Assembly (NCBI RefSeq): GCF_001653135.1
Contig: NZ_BDDS01000002.1
Location: forward strand, 523,809 to 587,808
From: Pseudoalteromonas neustonica
GTDB lineage: Bacteria; Pseudomonadota; Gammaproteobacteria; Enterobacterales; Alteromonadaceae
Length of the DNA: 64,000 nt
Direction: 5' to 3'
Shown: positions 26,907 through 36,761 of the stretch, in pieces
How the letters are laid out: every line of letters starts with the position of its first letter
Numbering within the stretch: position 1 is the stretch's first letter
Made by a program: the position numbers and the translations under genes
The notes under the pieces: model-generated
What the model was told of the DNA's origin: nothing
The model's input: the letters and a program-made list of their open reading frames with translations, nothing else
The model's database searches: none

Positions 26907-29900
26907 ATGGCGTTTGCGCAATGGGCAGCCTTGCCTTGGGTAAAATCTCAAAAAGATAAAATTCAATGGGGGCAACTCACCGGTAGCGGATTAAGTATTG
27001 CTATCGCTCAAGGGGTTCAGCAACAAGACGGTTTGGTATTAATCGTCACACCTGACACGCCCAGTGCCTTGCGCTTAGAAACTGAATTAGAGTACTTATT
27101 ACCAAATCATCCTGTCATGGTGTTTCCTGATTGGGAAACTCTTCCTTATGATCATTTTTCGCCACACCAAGATATTATCTCAGCGCGCCTAGCAACATTA
27201 AATACGCTCAAAAAAGAACAACAAAGTGTATTAATTGTGCCGGTTTCAACCCTAATGCTACGCACTGCTCCTGCATCATTTATTTATGGCTCCACTATAA
27301 ACTTTAAAGTGGGTGATATTTTAGATACCCATAGCTTGCGCAATAACTTAGAGCAAGCTGGTTATTTACATGTGCAACAAGTAATGGAACACGGTGAGTA
27401 TGCAATTCGAGGCTCTATTGTTGATTTATACCCAATGGGTAGCCCGCATCCTTTTAGGCTTGACTTTTTTGATGATGAGCTTGATTCAATTCGCTTATTT
27501 GACGTTGAAAGCCAACGCTCTGACGATAAAGTAGAAAAAATAGAGTTACTGCCTGCCCATGAGTTTCCAACAAACGAAGCTGATATAGAGCGTTTTCGTA
27601 TTAATTACCGCTCAAAATTTGGAGCTAGCTCTGAGCAAGACTCAGTCTATATGCAAGTCACTAAAGGAAACTGGCCGGCAGGTATTGAATATTACATGCC
27701 GCTATTTTTTGATCAATTAGCCACTATTTTTGAATACCTCCCTGATACAACGACGGTAATGCAATTAGGGGATGTTGAACATGCCGCGGATAATTTTTGG
27801 CATGACGTAAATGTCCGATATGAAAACCGTCGTGTTGATCCGCTGCGCCCACTACTTGAACCTGTCAGCTTATATCAACCCATTAATGAGCTGTTTTCAA
27901 ATTTAGGTAACTTTGCCCGCATTAAACTCTCGCAGGCTAAGCTACCTACCAAAGCGAGTAATAAAAACTTAGCCACATTAGAACTCCCTGCAATCCGTAT
28001 TGACCATAAGCTACATGAGCCCTATCACGCATTTATTGACTACGTCAGTACACAGAAAAAACAAAAAGGCCGTGTTTTACTGTCTGTTGAATCGGATGGT
28101 CGCCGTGAGTCATTACTGGCAATACTAAAACCGAGTGGATTAAAGTTAAAAGAATTTAATACGTTTGATGAATTTACAGCAAGTAACAGTGATGTTGGCT
28201 TAATTGTAAGCCCACTTGAACAAAGTGTTGTGCTAAGCAGTAAACCACCGCTGACTATTATTACTGAACAAGAATTACTCGGCATAAAAGTATCGCAACG
28301 ACGTCGTCGAAAGCATAAATACGAAGCAAGCCAAGATGCACTAATACGTAATTTAGCTGAGTTAAAAGTAGGCCAGCCTATTGTTCACCTTGATCATGGT
28401 GTTGGCCGCTACCAAGGGCTACAAACCATTGACGCCGCAGGTCTAGTCACTGAATTTGTCACTATCACCTACTCGGGTGAAGCAAAACTCTACGTCCCAG
28501 TGTCAGCACTGCATATGCTAAGCCGCTACTCTGGCGGTGAAGAAGCAAGCGCCCCACTTCATAAACTTGGATCTGATGCATGGGACAAAGCTAAAAAGCG
28601 TGCAGCTGAAAAAGTGCGTGATGTTGCAGCTGAGCTATTAGATATTTATGCGCAGCGCCAAGCTAAACCAGGAAATGCATTCGCTCTTGATGGCGCAGCT
28701 TATCGTGCGTTTAGTGATGGCTTCCCGTTTGAAGAAACAGACGATCAGCGCAGTGCCATTGAAGCGGTGCTCGGTGATATGCAAAGTAAACAAGCGATGG
28801 ATCGACTAGTATGTGGCGATGTTGGCTTTGGTAAAACCGAAGTCGCTATGAGGGCTGCATTTGTCGCTATTAATGATGATAAGCAAGTCGCGGTGCTTGT
28901 ACCGACCACTTTACTTGCCCAACAGCATTATGAAAATTTTAAAGACCGTTTCGCTGATTTTCCAATTGAAGTGGGCGTTTTGTCTCGCTTTAATTCTCCA
29001 AAAGAACAAAAAGACACACTTGAAAGAATGGCCAATGGCAAGCTAGATATCGTGATTGGAACGCATAAACTGATCCAACAAGATATCATTTTTAAAGATT
29101 TAGGCTTATTAATTGTTGATGAAGAGCATCGCTTTGGTGTTCGCCAAAAAGAAAAAATTAAATCACTACGTGCTGATGTAGATATATTAACGCTGACGGC
29201 CACTCCAATTCCCAGAACATTAAATATGGCCATGAGTGGTATGCGAGACTTATCAATTATCGCCACACCACCTGCTAAACGCCTTGCGGTTAAAACTTTT
29301 GTGCGCCAACGCGACGCCGAATTGATACGCGAAGCCATACTACGAGAGATTAAACGCGGTGGCCAAGTTTACTTTTTACACAATAACGTAGATACCATCG
29401 ACCGCGTTGCTGAAGAGATCAGCGAATGGGTACCAGAGGCAAGTGTTGCCTCTGCTCATGGGCAAATGCGCGAGCGTGATTTAGAGCAATTAATGAGTGA
29501 ATTTTATCATCAAAAATATAACGTGCTCGTGTGTACGACCATTATTGAAACCGGCATTGATATCCCGACCGCAAACACGATTATTATGGATCGTGCTGAT
29601 AAACTTGGCTTAGCGCAGCTTCACCAATTGCGCGGTCGCGTTGGACGTAGCCATCATCAAGCATACGCTTATTTACTAACAGGTAACCATAAAGCGCTGT
29701 CTAAAGATGCTGTAAAGCGCCTAGAAGCCATTGAGTCACTAGAAGATTTAGGCGCAGGTTTTGCGCTGGCAACTCACGATTTAGAGATCCGCGGCGCAGG
29801 TGAGCTACTTGGCGATGATCAATCAGGGCAAATGCACACCATTGGTTTTAACCTATACATGGAAATGCTTGAGCAAGCCGTCAAGTCACTGCGTGATGGC

Positions 29901-30380
29901 AAAGAGCCAACGCTTGATAACTTATTACAACAACAAAGCGAAGTGGATTTAAAATTAGCAGCACTGTTACCTGATGATTATATTCACGATGTAAATGCAC
30001 GATTGGGCATGTACAAACGCGTTGCCAGCTGTGCTAATGTAGATGATATGGATGAATTACAGGTTGAATTAATTGACCGTTTTGGTTTATTGCCTGATGC
30101 GGCTAAAAACTTATTCAGCCTTCAACAACTCAAGCTAAAAGCCAGCGAACTGGGAATTAAAAAAATTGAGGCAAACCCTAAAGGAGGTTATTTTGAGTTC
30201 AGCCAAGATACAAAGGTTAATCCTAGCTTCATTATAGGTTTGATACAAAGTGCGCCTAAGGTGTACAAAATGGATGGCGCAAATAAATTGCGTTTTGCGA
30301 TCAATGAGGCAAGTGCCCGTGAGCGTTTAAAAATGGTCACTGCAATGATTGCAGATTTCTCTAAAAAGGTTAGCCATTAA
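26907..30380 (+). CDS. mfd: Transcription-repair coupling factor Mfd
   Basis: A 1157-residue protein that removes RNA polymerase stalled at DNA lesions and recruits UvrA. The N-terminal third is UvrB-like (FPDWETLPYDHFSPHQDIIS). The RNA-polymerase-interacting region follows (QPIVHLDHGVGRYQGL). The superfamily II translocase has Walker A GDVGFGKTEVAMRAAF near residue 637 and DEEHRFGVRQKE near 738, with TATPIPRTLNMAMSGMRDL and RGRVGRSHHQAYAYLL. The C-terminal domain 7 is complete. It starts 37 bases after aguB and overlaps the next gene by one base. Confidence 0.97.
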   Translation: MAFAQWAALPWVKSQKDKIQWGQLTGSGLSIAIAQGVQQQDGLVLIVTPDTPSALRLETELEYLLPNHPVMVFPDWETLPYDHFSPHQDIISARLATLNTLKKEQQSVLIVPVSTLMLRTAPASFIYGSTINFKVGDILDTHSLRNNLEQAGYLHVQQVMEHGEYAIRGSIVDLYPMGSPHPFRLDFFDDELDSIRLFDVESQRSDDKVEKIELLPAHEFPTNEADIERFRINYRSKFGASSEQDSVYMQVTKGNWPAGIEYYMPLFFDQLATIFEYLPDTTTVMQLGDVEHAADNFWHDVNVRYENRRVDPLRPLLEPVSLYQPINELFSNLGNFARIKLSQAKLPTKASNKNLATLELPAIRIDHKLHEPYHAFIDYVSTQKKQKGRVLLSVESDGRRESLLAILKPSGLKLKEFNTFDEFTASNSDVGLIVSPLEQSVVLSSKPPLTIITEQELLGIKVSQRRRRKHKYEASQDALIRNLAELKVGQPIVHLDHGVGRYQGLQTIDAAGLVTEFVTITYSGEAKLYVPVSALHMLSRYSGGEEASAPLHKLGSDAWDKAKKRAAEKVRDVAAELLDIYAQRQAKPGNAFALDGAAYRAFSDGFPFEETDDQRSAIEAVLGDMQSKQAMDRLVCGDVGFGKTEVAMRAAFVAINDDKQVAVLVPTTLLAQQHYENFKDRFADFPIEVGVLSRFNSPKEQKDTLERMANGKLDIVIGTHKLIQQDIIFKDLGLLIVDEEHRFGVRQKEKIKSLRADVDILTLTATPIPRTLNMAMSGMRDLSIIATPPAKRLAVKTFVRQRDAELIREAILREIKRGGQVYFLHNNVDTIDRVAEEISEWVPEASVASAHGQMRERDLEQLMSEFYHQKYNVLVCTTIIETGIDIPTANTIIMDRADKLGLAQLHQLRGRVGRSHHQAYAYLLTGNHKALSKDAVKRLEAIESLEDLGAGFALATHDLEIRGAGELLGDDQSGQMHTIGFNLYMEMLEQAVKSLRDGKEPTLDNLLQQQSEVDLKLAALLPDDYIHDVNARLGMYKRVASCANVDDMDELQVELIDRFGLLPDAAKNLFSLQQLKLKASELGIKKIEANPKGGYFEFSQDTKVNPSFIIGLIQSAPKVYKMDGANKLRFAINEASARERLKMVTAMIADFSKKVSH

Positions 30381-31216
30381 TGTTGTTTAAAAAGTCCCTA
30401 TTATTGTTGTGTTGTGTATTTAGTAGCACTGCATTTGCTGAACGCTGGTTTGAAGTGGAAGTGCTGATTTTTAAGCAACGCCCTGCCCCCTACATGCAAG
30501 AAGATTTCAGCTTAGATAAAGACCCGATAAAAAAATCTAATAACCTTGATTTACTCACACCTATTTATGAAGAGCAAGCCAAACAAGATTGTATTAATGG
30601 TGATAGTCGTTTTAACTCAGCCTCTTTTACTGATTCATTAATAAGCGTTAGTCGTTCAAACTTGTGTGATGAGAGTATTGATTACCTAAGTAGCTACAAC
30701 GTACTGCCTTTAAGCCCTTTAGCGCCTGTAAGAGATGACATGGAGCAAACGTACCTGTTAGCACCTGAACAATTAAAATTCATACCCCAACAGCAATCAC
30801 TTGTTCGTAAAGGATTGAAACCGCTATTGCATACGGGCTGGCGTTTTAAAGGTGCAAGTAAATCACGATCTGAACACATTTCGTTATTTGGCGGGCAACT
30901 GATACCAGCCCCCTATATAGCTAAAACAGCGAACTACCAAAGTGATGATTTTATTAATCAAGTTAGCTTCAATTCTTCATTACCTACCACAGAAGAAAAA
31001 GCCAGCGATAGCTGGGAGCTAGAAGGGGTTTTCAATATTTACCTTCGTCATTATCTTTTCATTAACGCAAATTTTGACATCAATGAAGCATTACCAACAG
31101 GCGATATTCAGCGTGCTCGTTTTTCACAATTTAAGCGTGTAATTAGCAATGAAGTTCATTATTTTGACCACCCGAAAATGGGAATGATAGTACAAATTAG
31201 AAAGTTCAAACACTAA
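30380..31216 (+). CDS. CsiV-like periplasmic peptidoglycan-binding protein
   Basis: A 278-residue protein with a clear signal peptide (residues 1-20, ending STAFA). The mature N-terminus ERWFEVEVLIFKQRP and the C-terminal HYFDHPKMGMIVQIRKF match the CsiV family, which in Shewanella and Vibrio-type bacteria acts as a periplasmic partner in peptidoglycan synthesis. The ATG overlaps the mfd stop by one base. The mfd-csiV order is common in this order of bacteria. Confidence 0.8.
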   Translation: MLFKKSLLLLCCVFSSTAFAERWFEVEVLIFKQRPAPYMQEDFSLDKDPIKKSNNLDLLTPIYEEQAKQDCINGDSRFNSASFTDSLISVSRSNLCDESIDYLSSYNVLPLSPLAPVRDDMEQTYLLAPEQLKFIPQQQSLVRKGLKPLLHTGWRFKGASKSRSEHISLFGGQLIPAPYIAKTANYQSDDFINQVSFNSSLPTTEEKASDSWELEGVFNIYLRHYLFINANFDINEALPTGDIQRARFSQFKRVISNEVHYFDHPKMGMIVQIRKFKH

Positions 31217-31233
31217 ATAAAGGAAGTTAAAAA

Positions 31234-31485
31234 ATGAAAAAATTATTAATAGTTGCTGCCATTTTAACGTTGTCGGCTTGTTCAAAAATCAATTTAGAAA
31301 ATTACGAAAAAATTGAAATTGGTATGAATAAAACTGACGTTGAAGCAATATTGGGGGCAGCTGAAAAATGTGTTGAAAAAACGCTACACACTAACTGCAC
31401 ATGGGGCGGTGGTGATAAAAAGATTGAGATCACTTTAGTCTCTGATCGCGTCTCGTTATATAGTAAAACAGGCCTAGAAAAATAA
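31234..31485 (+). CDS. Small BamE/SmpA-like lipoprotein
   Basis: An 83-residue lipoprotein with lipobox LSAC (Cys16). The mature part begins YEKIEIGMNKTDVEAILGAA, the typical helix of DUF3862/SmpA-OmlA folds, followed by a short beta region with a CTWGGGDKKIEI turn. A strong AAGGAAG site precedes it and a terminator follows. Its function is unknown; the fold suggests a protein-binding role at the outer membrane or periplasm. Confidence 0.75.
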   Translation: MKKLLIVAAILTLSACSKINLENYEKIEIGMNKTDVEAILGAAEKCVEKTLHTNCTWGGGDKKIEITLVSDRVSLYSKTGLEK

Positions 31486-31492
31486 TAGCCTC

Positions 31493-31525
31493 ACCAGATG
31501 GTAACTGATCACCATCTGGTTTTTA
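31493..31525 (+). terminator. Rho-independent terminator after the mfd-csiV group
   Basis: ACCAGATGGT and ACCATCTGGT pair perfectly over ten bases around an eight-base loop, followed by TTTTT. Confidence 0.88.
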
Positions 31526-31585
31526 TAGCCAAGCCACTGATCAAAGAAAATAGAATAACAGCTTCACTCAGCTCAACGAGAAAAA

Positions 31586-32938
31586 TTATTTTTCACTGTA
31601 AATCAGCTCTATATTTACAATTTTACTTCTATTTAAAGTGATTTTATAGCGCTGGTGCGTTACTTTATCAGCACTGCTATAAACGACTACCAAGTTTAGC
31701 TGATAGCGACGCTCCACACTTTGTTTAGATATTTTATTATTTTCAACATTATACAGCTTACCTTCACCTTTTTTTAAATAACGAGCAAAAGGTGCCAAGT
31801 TAAATTGCAGTGTTTGCTGCAAACTATCATAACCGGGTAAAAACTCTTTGGCATTAACTCGCGTTTCACTGGCAAAATGTAACCATTGCGCGGCTTGTTT
31901 GTTCTGTTGTCGTCGTTTTGAAAATATATTCCTCACTTGCTGCGGAATATGTTTAAAGCGAGTGTATTCAAGCCAAATATATTGTGTTGAAATTTTATCT
32001 TTCGTAACACTGTTATTAAATTGAAAGCGCCACTTCGGCCGTCCTTTTACAATTGCTCGCCAAATAACCCGGGTTATATCTTCTTTAAATATTTCACGCA
32101 TACCGTAAATAGCACCAAGAATAATAATCAATGTTGCTGTTACTTCTGTAAAAGTGCTGCGCGCATTAAGTACAACCAACATGACTAAGGCCATTATAAC
32201 TGCCGTCACGCTGCCTTTTACTAACCGCTTTAAATAACTATTTAAATGACGAGTTTGTCTTGTTAATACGACGCCATGCTCAATTAAACGCTGTAACAAA
32301 CGCATTTTATTAGTAATACGGTTAGCATCTTTAAGTGTTGAATCTGAGTTGTACTGCTGCTCTTGGCGGTATGTTTGTTCAAACTTACAAAAATTCAGCA
32401 AATCAGTGCGTTCTTTTGCGTGATCGCTACTTCGTGGGCCTTCATCCAGTAACCTTAAAAATGACTGTTCAATTTGCCAACTCAAATAATTATCGGCATT
32501 AGTGTAAAATGAAATTAGCTTTTCATCTTCTGGGGTATAACGGCGCAATTTTTTTAGTAAGCTTTGGCTTTGTTCACACAGCTCAATGGCCCGTTGATAA
32601 AACTCATCAAGTTCTTCTATTTTAAGCGCTTCTTTGATATCCGTTTCAATAGCTAATCTGACTTGATAACAATAAAGATTAAGGTTCTGCCGATAATCTT
32701 GCTGTTCACCTTTATTTTTACTGACAAAACGGCTTCGTACTAAAGGTAGGTGAATATTATTGGCGTTATACGCTAAATAAGATTTAAAGTGGTTATTGAA
32801 GTAAGACTCTTCGGTTAAGGTTTGTGGGTTAATACCCATTTCGTTTGGGATAGAGAAATACAAATCAATGCGTTGCTCAGAACGAGGGCTGAGCTCAGGT
32901 TCGATAATAAAGGATAAGTTTTCATCCTGCTTTAACAA
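31586..32938 (-). CDS. Two-helix membrane protein of unknown function
   Basis: A 450-residue protein not assigned to a family. The first 235 residues are soluble, charged and helical. Two transmembrane helices lie at about 236-275 (AVIMALVMLVVLNA and ATLIIILGAIYGM), and the C-terminal 170 residues are basic and soluble. There is no signal peptide, so both ends are probably cytoplasmic. Translation starts at a TTG supported by AGGAG six bases upstream. It is convergent with the mfd group and stands alone. Confidence 0.7.
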   Translation of the reverse strand: MLKQDENLSFIIEPELSPRSEQRIDLYFSIPNEMGINPQTLTEESYFNNHFKSYLAYNANNIHLPLVRSRFVSKNKGEQQDYRQNLNLYCYQVRLAIETDIKEALKIEELDEFYQRAIELCEQSQSLLKKLRRYTPEDEKLISFYTNADNYLSWQIEQSFLRLLDEGPRSSDHAKERTDLLNFCKFEQTYRQEQQYNSDSTLKDANRITNKMRLLQRLIEHGVVLTRQTRHLNSYLKRLVKGSVTAVIMALVMLVVLNARSTFTEVTATLIIILGAIYGMREIFKEDITRVIWRAIVKGRPKWRFQFNNSVTKDKISTQYIWLEYTRFKHIPQQVRNIFSKRRQQNKQAAQWLHFASETRVNAKEFLPGYDSLQQTLQFNLAPFARYLKKGEGKLYNVENNKISKQSVERRYQLNLVVVYSSADKVTHQRYKITLNRSKIVNIELIYSEK

Positions 32939-33039
32939 TCAGTTCTCCTATTAAATATGAGATAACCTAAATTTTAGTTACAGACGTTAGTTTACTGCTG
33001 CCCTTGGATTTGTTCAACAAAAAAGGCCTAGTAAAACTA

Positions 33040-33303
33040 GGGCGTGTTGACCTTTGTGGATTGAAATTTGTTCAATCTAGGGGCGATTTAATCGCGGCGC
33101 GAGGTTTGTAACCTAGCAGGCTAAGTAAAAACCGAGCAACAAAGAGTTAATCGCCCCTAGGAAGAACCCTTTGGGCAGCGCATGTTTGGCATTTATACTG
33201 CGTTATCACCTATTTATGGGGAACAACCACACACCATAGGCTCTGCCTTGCCTAAATACCAAACATACTGCTGCAAAATCAATCACGAAAGGTCTACACG
33301 CCC
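33040..33303 (-). repeat. 264-bp MITE, family B, copy 1
   Basis: The element runs from GGGCGTGTTGACC to CACGCCC and is bounded by TA on both sides. The terminal repeats are about 18 bases with one mismatch. It is the same length as and in inverted orientation to the copy at 36762-37025. On the minus strand it carries hairpin 1 with GGCAAGGC facing AACGCAGTA inside a long stem, then hairpin 2 with CCTAGGGGCGATT pairing its complement. No ORF is inside. The TA boundaries and GGG ends suggest mobilisation by an IS5- or IS630-type transposase, which is inference. With short flanks it fills the 402-base gap at 32939-33340. Confidence 0.82.
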
Positions 33304-33340
33304 TAGGCCTTAAAAGTAATTTAATCTAAGTGTCGGTTAC

Positions 33341-36040
33341 TTAGAACTTAATGCTCATGCTTGCAAAGAAACGACGACCTAATACATCATACGTATACGG
33401 GTCCGTATTTGAATCATTATTACCAGAGTAATATGGAGGCTGCTTATCAAATAGGTTATTGATACCCGCAGTCAATGCGACGGTTTCATTAATTAGGTAA
33501 GAGCCGCTCACATCATGATAAACAACACTCGGTGTTGTTGGCGCGTAGCATGTATCTTCCTTACCTATACACTTAAAGCTGTCCATACCTGAAATATAAC
33601 GCGCTTTATATTGAGCGTCCCAGCTATCTCCAGCAACTTTAAGGCTAAGATTAGATTTGATTTCGGCATAGCCACCTGAGCCAGAAGTGATCACACCAGC
33701 GTATTCAACTGGGTCTCCAGTCACTTGTTTAACATATTCATCAAGGTAAGTTGTGTCTAATCCTGCGCGCCAATTAAGACCCGCTGCCTCAAAGTTATAT
33801 GCCAAATTCAAATCATACCCTGAGGTTTTTTCAGAGCCTATATTCTGTATTTTGTTATTAAATTTGATGCGTCCTGTTGCATCAATAGAAATACCTGCTG
33901 ATTGGCACAGTGGCGTTGTCGCGTTAGCCGCATTATTTAAGCATTGATCAACTATATACTGACTATCGACCTTTGTAATTGCATTTTCAATATCAATATC
34001 AAAGTAATCAACCGTCATTGAGAAACCATCAAACCACTGTGGTTCATAAACAAGGCCAACCGTTAATGTATCTGCTTCTTCAGGGGTTAACGCTGAATTA
34101 CCACCAACCGTTACTTCTGCTTGTTTTTGCGCGCCAGGGTAATCTACTTGATCAAATGATGGAGAATTACCTGAGTAAAGTTCATTGACTGTCGGTGCAC
34201 GAAAAGCGGTAGACACAACACTACGTAGCATTAATTCATCATTTGCTTTCCACGTTAGGCCTAATTTCCATGTTTCATCTGAACCAAAGGTACTGTAATC
34301 AAATGCGCGAATGGCTGCACTTAACTCAACATGCTCAGCAAATGGTTTATCAGCAAGTAATGGAATTGCAAGCTCAAGATAAGCCTCATTGACATCAAAG
34401 CCACCAGAAGTCGCTTCAACACGCGGATCATTAGCCAAACCTTGTGCCGTTAATGAGTCTGGGGTGAACCATGCTTTTTCTTGGCGGCGTTGTACACCAG
34501 CCGCAAATGCTGCATAACCCGCAGGCAGTTCTAGCAACTCACCACTAACAGCTGCGGCTAGAATAAATAACTGACTCCCACCATTATTTACTTCAGTGTA
34601 AACATTTTTGCGGAAATTGTCTGAAACCCACGCCTGTTGATCAAGTGGATTAAATGTACCTGCGTCAATTTGATCACCAATTGCGCCCATGTTATGAAGA
34701 TTACTTAGCTTATCAACCGAGTCATTGCGGCCAAAGTTAGCCGACACATCCCATGCATAATCTCCAATTAGACCTTCAGCACCGATCACAGCACGTACTG
34801 TATCTACTGATTGCTCAAAATAACGTTCACCCGTGTCTGACATACGGCGACCATATGAGATTTTATCACCGTACTTATAGTTCATTTCTTGCGTTACGTA
34901 GTTACCATCCGCATCTTTATCAAGGTAACCATCACCATCAAGGTCAACTCGTTGATCGTAGCTTTGATTAAGCATTGAATCGCCCATTGCCTGCGTATAT
35001 TCAAAATCAAACCAGACAGGCTGCGGCGCCATTTGTTGCTCTGACCAGCGTTTAGTATACGTAAACTCAGTAAATAAGCTGGTATCGTCAGATAGTTCGT
35101 ATGTTGCTATACCGGTTAAGTTTAAACGCTCCATTGGCGTATAAAGGTAACTTGTTGGTGAGTAATTATAGCTGTCTTCATTGGTGTAACGGTGGTAATC
35201 ACCGCCACGGCCAGTTACTCCGTCATCATCAATTAGTGAAACTTGTGTATCTTCACCTTTTGCATTTACCGTTGTGCCTTTTTCACCGTTACCATTCCAT
35301 ATATGGCCACCTTCATTGTAGGCAGAACCTGTACAGAATAAACCGTCAACGCCTTCATCTATTGGGCACTTAGAAAAATCACGATCTGCTTGAGATGCTT
35401 TGCCACGATCTGTGTACTGCATACCAATCACGATATTACCTTTATCAAAACTGCTACCGACTGTGAAGTCGATTGAATTCTCAGATGCATCACCCTCACC
35501 TGTAATTGCAGTATTTGCGTTTAATTCAAGGCCTTCAAAATCATCTTTTAAAATAATATTTACAACACCCGCGACCGCATCACTGCCGTAAACAGCAGAT
35601 GCGCCATCTTTTAACACTTCAACTTGCTTGATCATTGATACGGGAATGGTATTTAAATCAACAGTTGATGCAGCGCCAGTCCCTGAATTGATCATACGAC
35701 GACCATTAACTAGTACCAATGTTCGTTGCGCGCCTAAACCACGTAGATCAATACGAGCGTTACCACCAGAGCCATTATTAACCCCAGGGTTTGTCATTGC
35801 TCCGCCTGTTGCGGTCATTTTTTGTAACACGCTATCGATACTTGTTGCACCCATAGCTTGTATATCATCGGCGCTGATCAACGTTATTGGGCTTGCGCTT
35901 TCCATATCTGAGCGTTTAATGCGTGAACCTGTGACTTGAATTTTTTCTATAGCTTGAACTTCATCAGCAGCTACAACTTCAATGCTGGTGAACATAGGAA
36001 TAGCCGTTATAACAGCTAAGCTAATTATTGATTTTTTCAT
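33341..36040 (-). CDS. TonB-dependent receptor
   Basis: An 899-residue outer-membrane receptor. A signal peptide covers residues 1-25. The plug holds IEKIQVTGSRIKRSDMESAS, LRGLGAQRTLVLVNGRRM and VYGSDAVAGVVNIILKDDF, and the barrel ends in SMSIKF. This is the class with a GSRI TonB-box region and no STN or carboxypeptidase-like N-domain. Such proteins in marine bacteria often import peptides or plant and algal compounds; the ligand here is unknown. It is a single-gene unit between two inverted MITE copies, which could mobilise or invert it. Confidence 0.9.
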   Translation of the reverse strand: MKKSIISLAVITAIPMFTSIEVVAADEVQAIEKIQVTGSRIKRSDMESASPITLISADDIQAMGATSIDSVLQKMTATGGAMTNPGVNNGSGGNARIDLRGLGAQRTLVLVNGRRMINSGTGAASTVDLNTIPVSMIKQVEVLKDGASAVYGSDAVAGVVNIILKDDFEGLELNANTAITGEGDASENSIDFTVGSSFDKGNIVIGMQYTDRGKASQADRDFSKCPIDEGVDGLFCTGSAYNEGGHIWNGNGEKGTTVNAKGEDTQVSLIDDDGVTGRGGDYHRYTNEDSYNYSPTSYLYTPMERLNLTGIATYELSDDTSLFTEFTYTKRWSEQQMAPQPVWFDFEYTQAMGDSMLNQSYDQRVDLDGDGYLDKDADGNYVTQEMNYKYGDKISYGRRMSDTGERYFEQSVDTVRAVIGAEGLIGDYAWDVSANFGRNDSVDKLSNLHNMGAIGDQIDAGTFNPLDQQAWVSDNFRKNVYTEVNNGGSQLFILAAAVSGELLELPAGYAAFAAGVQRRQEKAWFTPDSLTAQGLANDPRVEATSGGFDVNEAYLELAIPLLADKPFAEHVELSAAIRAFDYSTFGSDETWKLGLTWKANDELMLRSVVSTAFRAPTVNELYSGNSPSFDQVDYPGAQKQAEVTVGGNSALTPEEADTLTVGLVYEPQWFDGFSMTVDYFDIDIENAITKVDSQYIVDQCLNNAANATTPLCQSAGISIDATGRIKFNNKIQNIGSEKTSGYDLNLAYNFEAAGLNWRAGLDTTYLDEYVKQVTGDPVEYAGVITSGSGGYAEIKSNLSLKVAGDSWDAQYKARYISGMDSFKCIGKEDTCYAPTTPSVVYHDVSGSYLINETVALTAGINNLFDKQPPYYSGNNDSNTDPYTYDVLGRRFFASMSIKF

Positions 36041-36582
36041 GTAATACCCTACTTGTTGGAAAAATACCTAATTTAGGCAGCGCTCGTTTTATTTAAGAAT
36101 GTCGAGATAGCGCAGCGCAACTTAGGGGGATTTAACTGAACGAAAACTGAATGAAAAAACAAGGAGCTTTAAGTCTGTTTTATGGCTCCCTAAACTAGGG
36201 AATAAGGTGAATGAATGTTTCATTGTTAATTAATTAAAACAATTAAAAAACAATCAATTAAAAAAATAAGAATGCATTTAAACTACGAATGAAATTAATA
36301 ACGATAAATTTGTAATCAACTGTAATTACTTGTGAAAATATCCAAAAAAGCTAAATTTACAACTTAATTACACCATTTTATAAAAACCGCAAAATGGACT
36401 TTTTTTACTAACGAATTCGATGGCTAAACAACGACGATTAAGTTCATTATCCGTCAACAAATACTCACCCCACCCAAGATAGAAGCGCCGTTGGAGTAAA
36501 AAAGGTTGTATGTAAGATAGTGGTTGCAAGTAATTCTACTATCAGAATCAGTCCTTTATAAAAATAACGCCTAAGAATATAG
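36041..36582. other. Long A/T-rich leader upstream of the receptor, no gene seen
   Basis: This 542-base stretch has no convincing ORF on either strand. The part nearest the receptor (36041-36360) is very A/T rich and presumably holds its promoter and upstream binding sites. I could not identify a specific operator. Confidence 0.6.
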
Positions 36583-36639
36583 ATTAAGGGTCTGTTGACC
36601 TTTCAAGGTTAAATTTGTAAAGGTCAACAGACCCTTAAT
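36583..36639. repeat. 57-bp near-perfect palindrome related to IS ends
   Basis: Arms of 21 bases pair exactly (the left arm includes TTAAGGGTCTGTTGACCTTT) around a 15-base loop. The arm resembles the family B MITE end (GGGCGTGTTGACCTTT) but with GGGTCTGTTGACC. It looks like two transposon ends abutted with almost no interior. A T-run is absent, so a terminator role is unlikely. Confidence 0.7.
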
Positions 36640-36761
36640 AATGAGAGAATAGAATGATCAGAATGCACACTCTACACGTAATGAAATATGACTAACCGAG
36701 GGGATATACCCTTGCTGCTTATGTAGTGAATAGGTATTCAAATAATTGAATCTAGAAATTG

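Noticed and set aside
33040..33303. Possible Rho-independent terminator or CRISPR-like repeat
   Set aside because: There are only two copies, in opposite orientation and 3.5 kb apart, with transposon-like ends and no spacers; MITE is the better reading. No CRISPR array or cas gene is present in the window.
36583..36639. Terminator reading of the 57-base palindrome
   Set aside because: It has no T run, is far from any gene end, and its arms resemble insertion-sequence ends.
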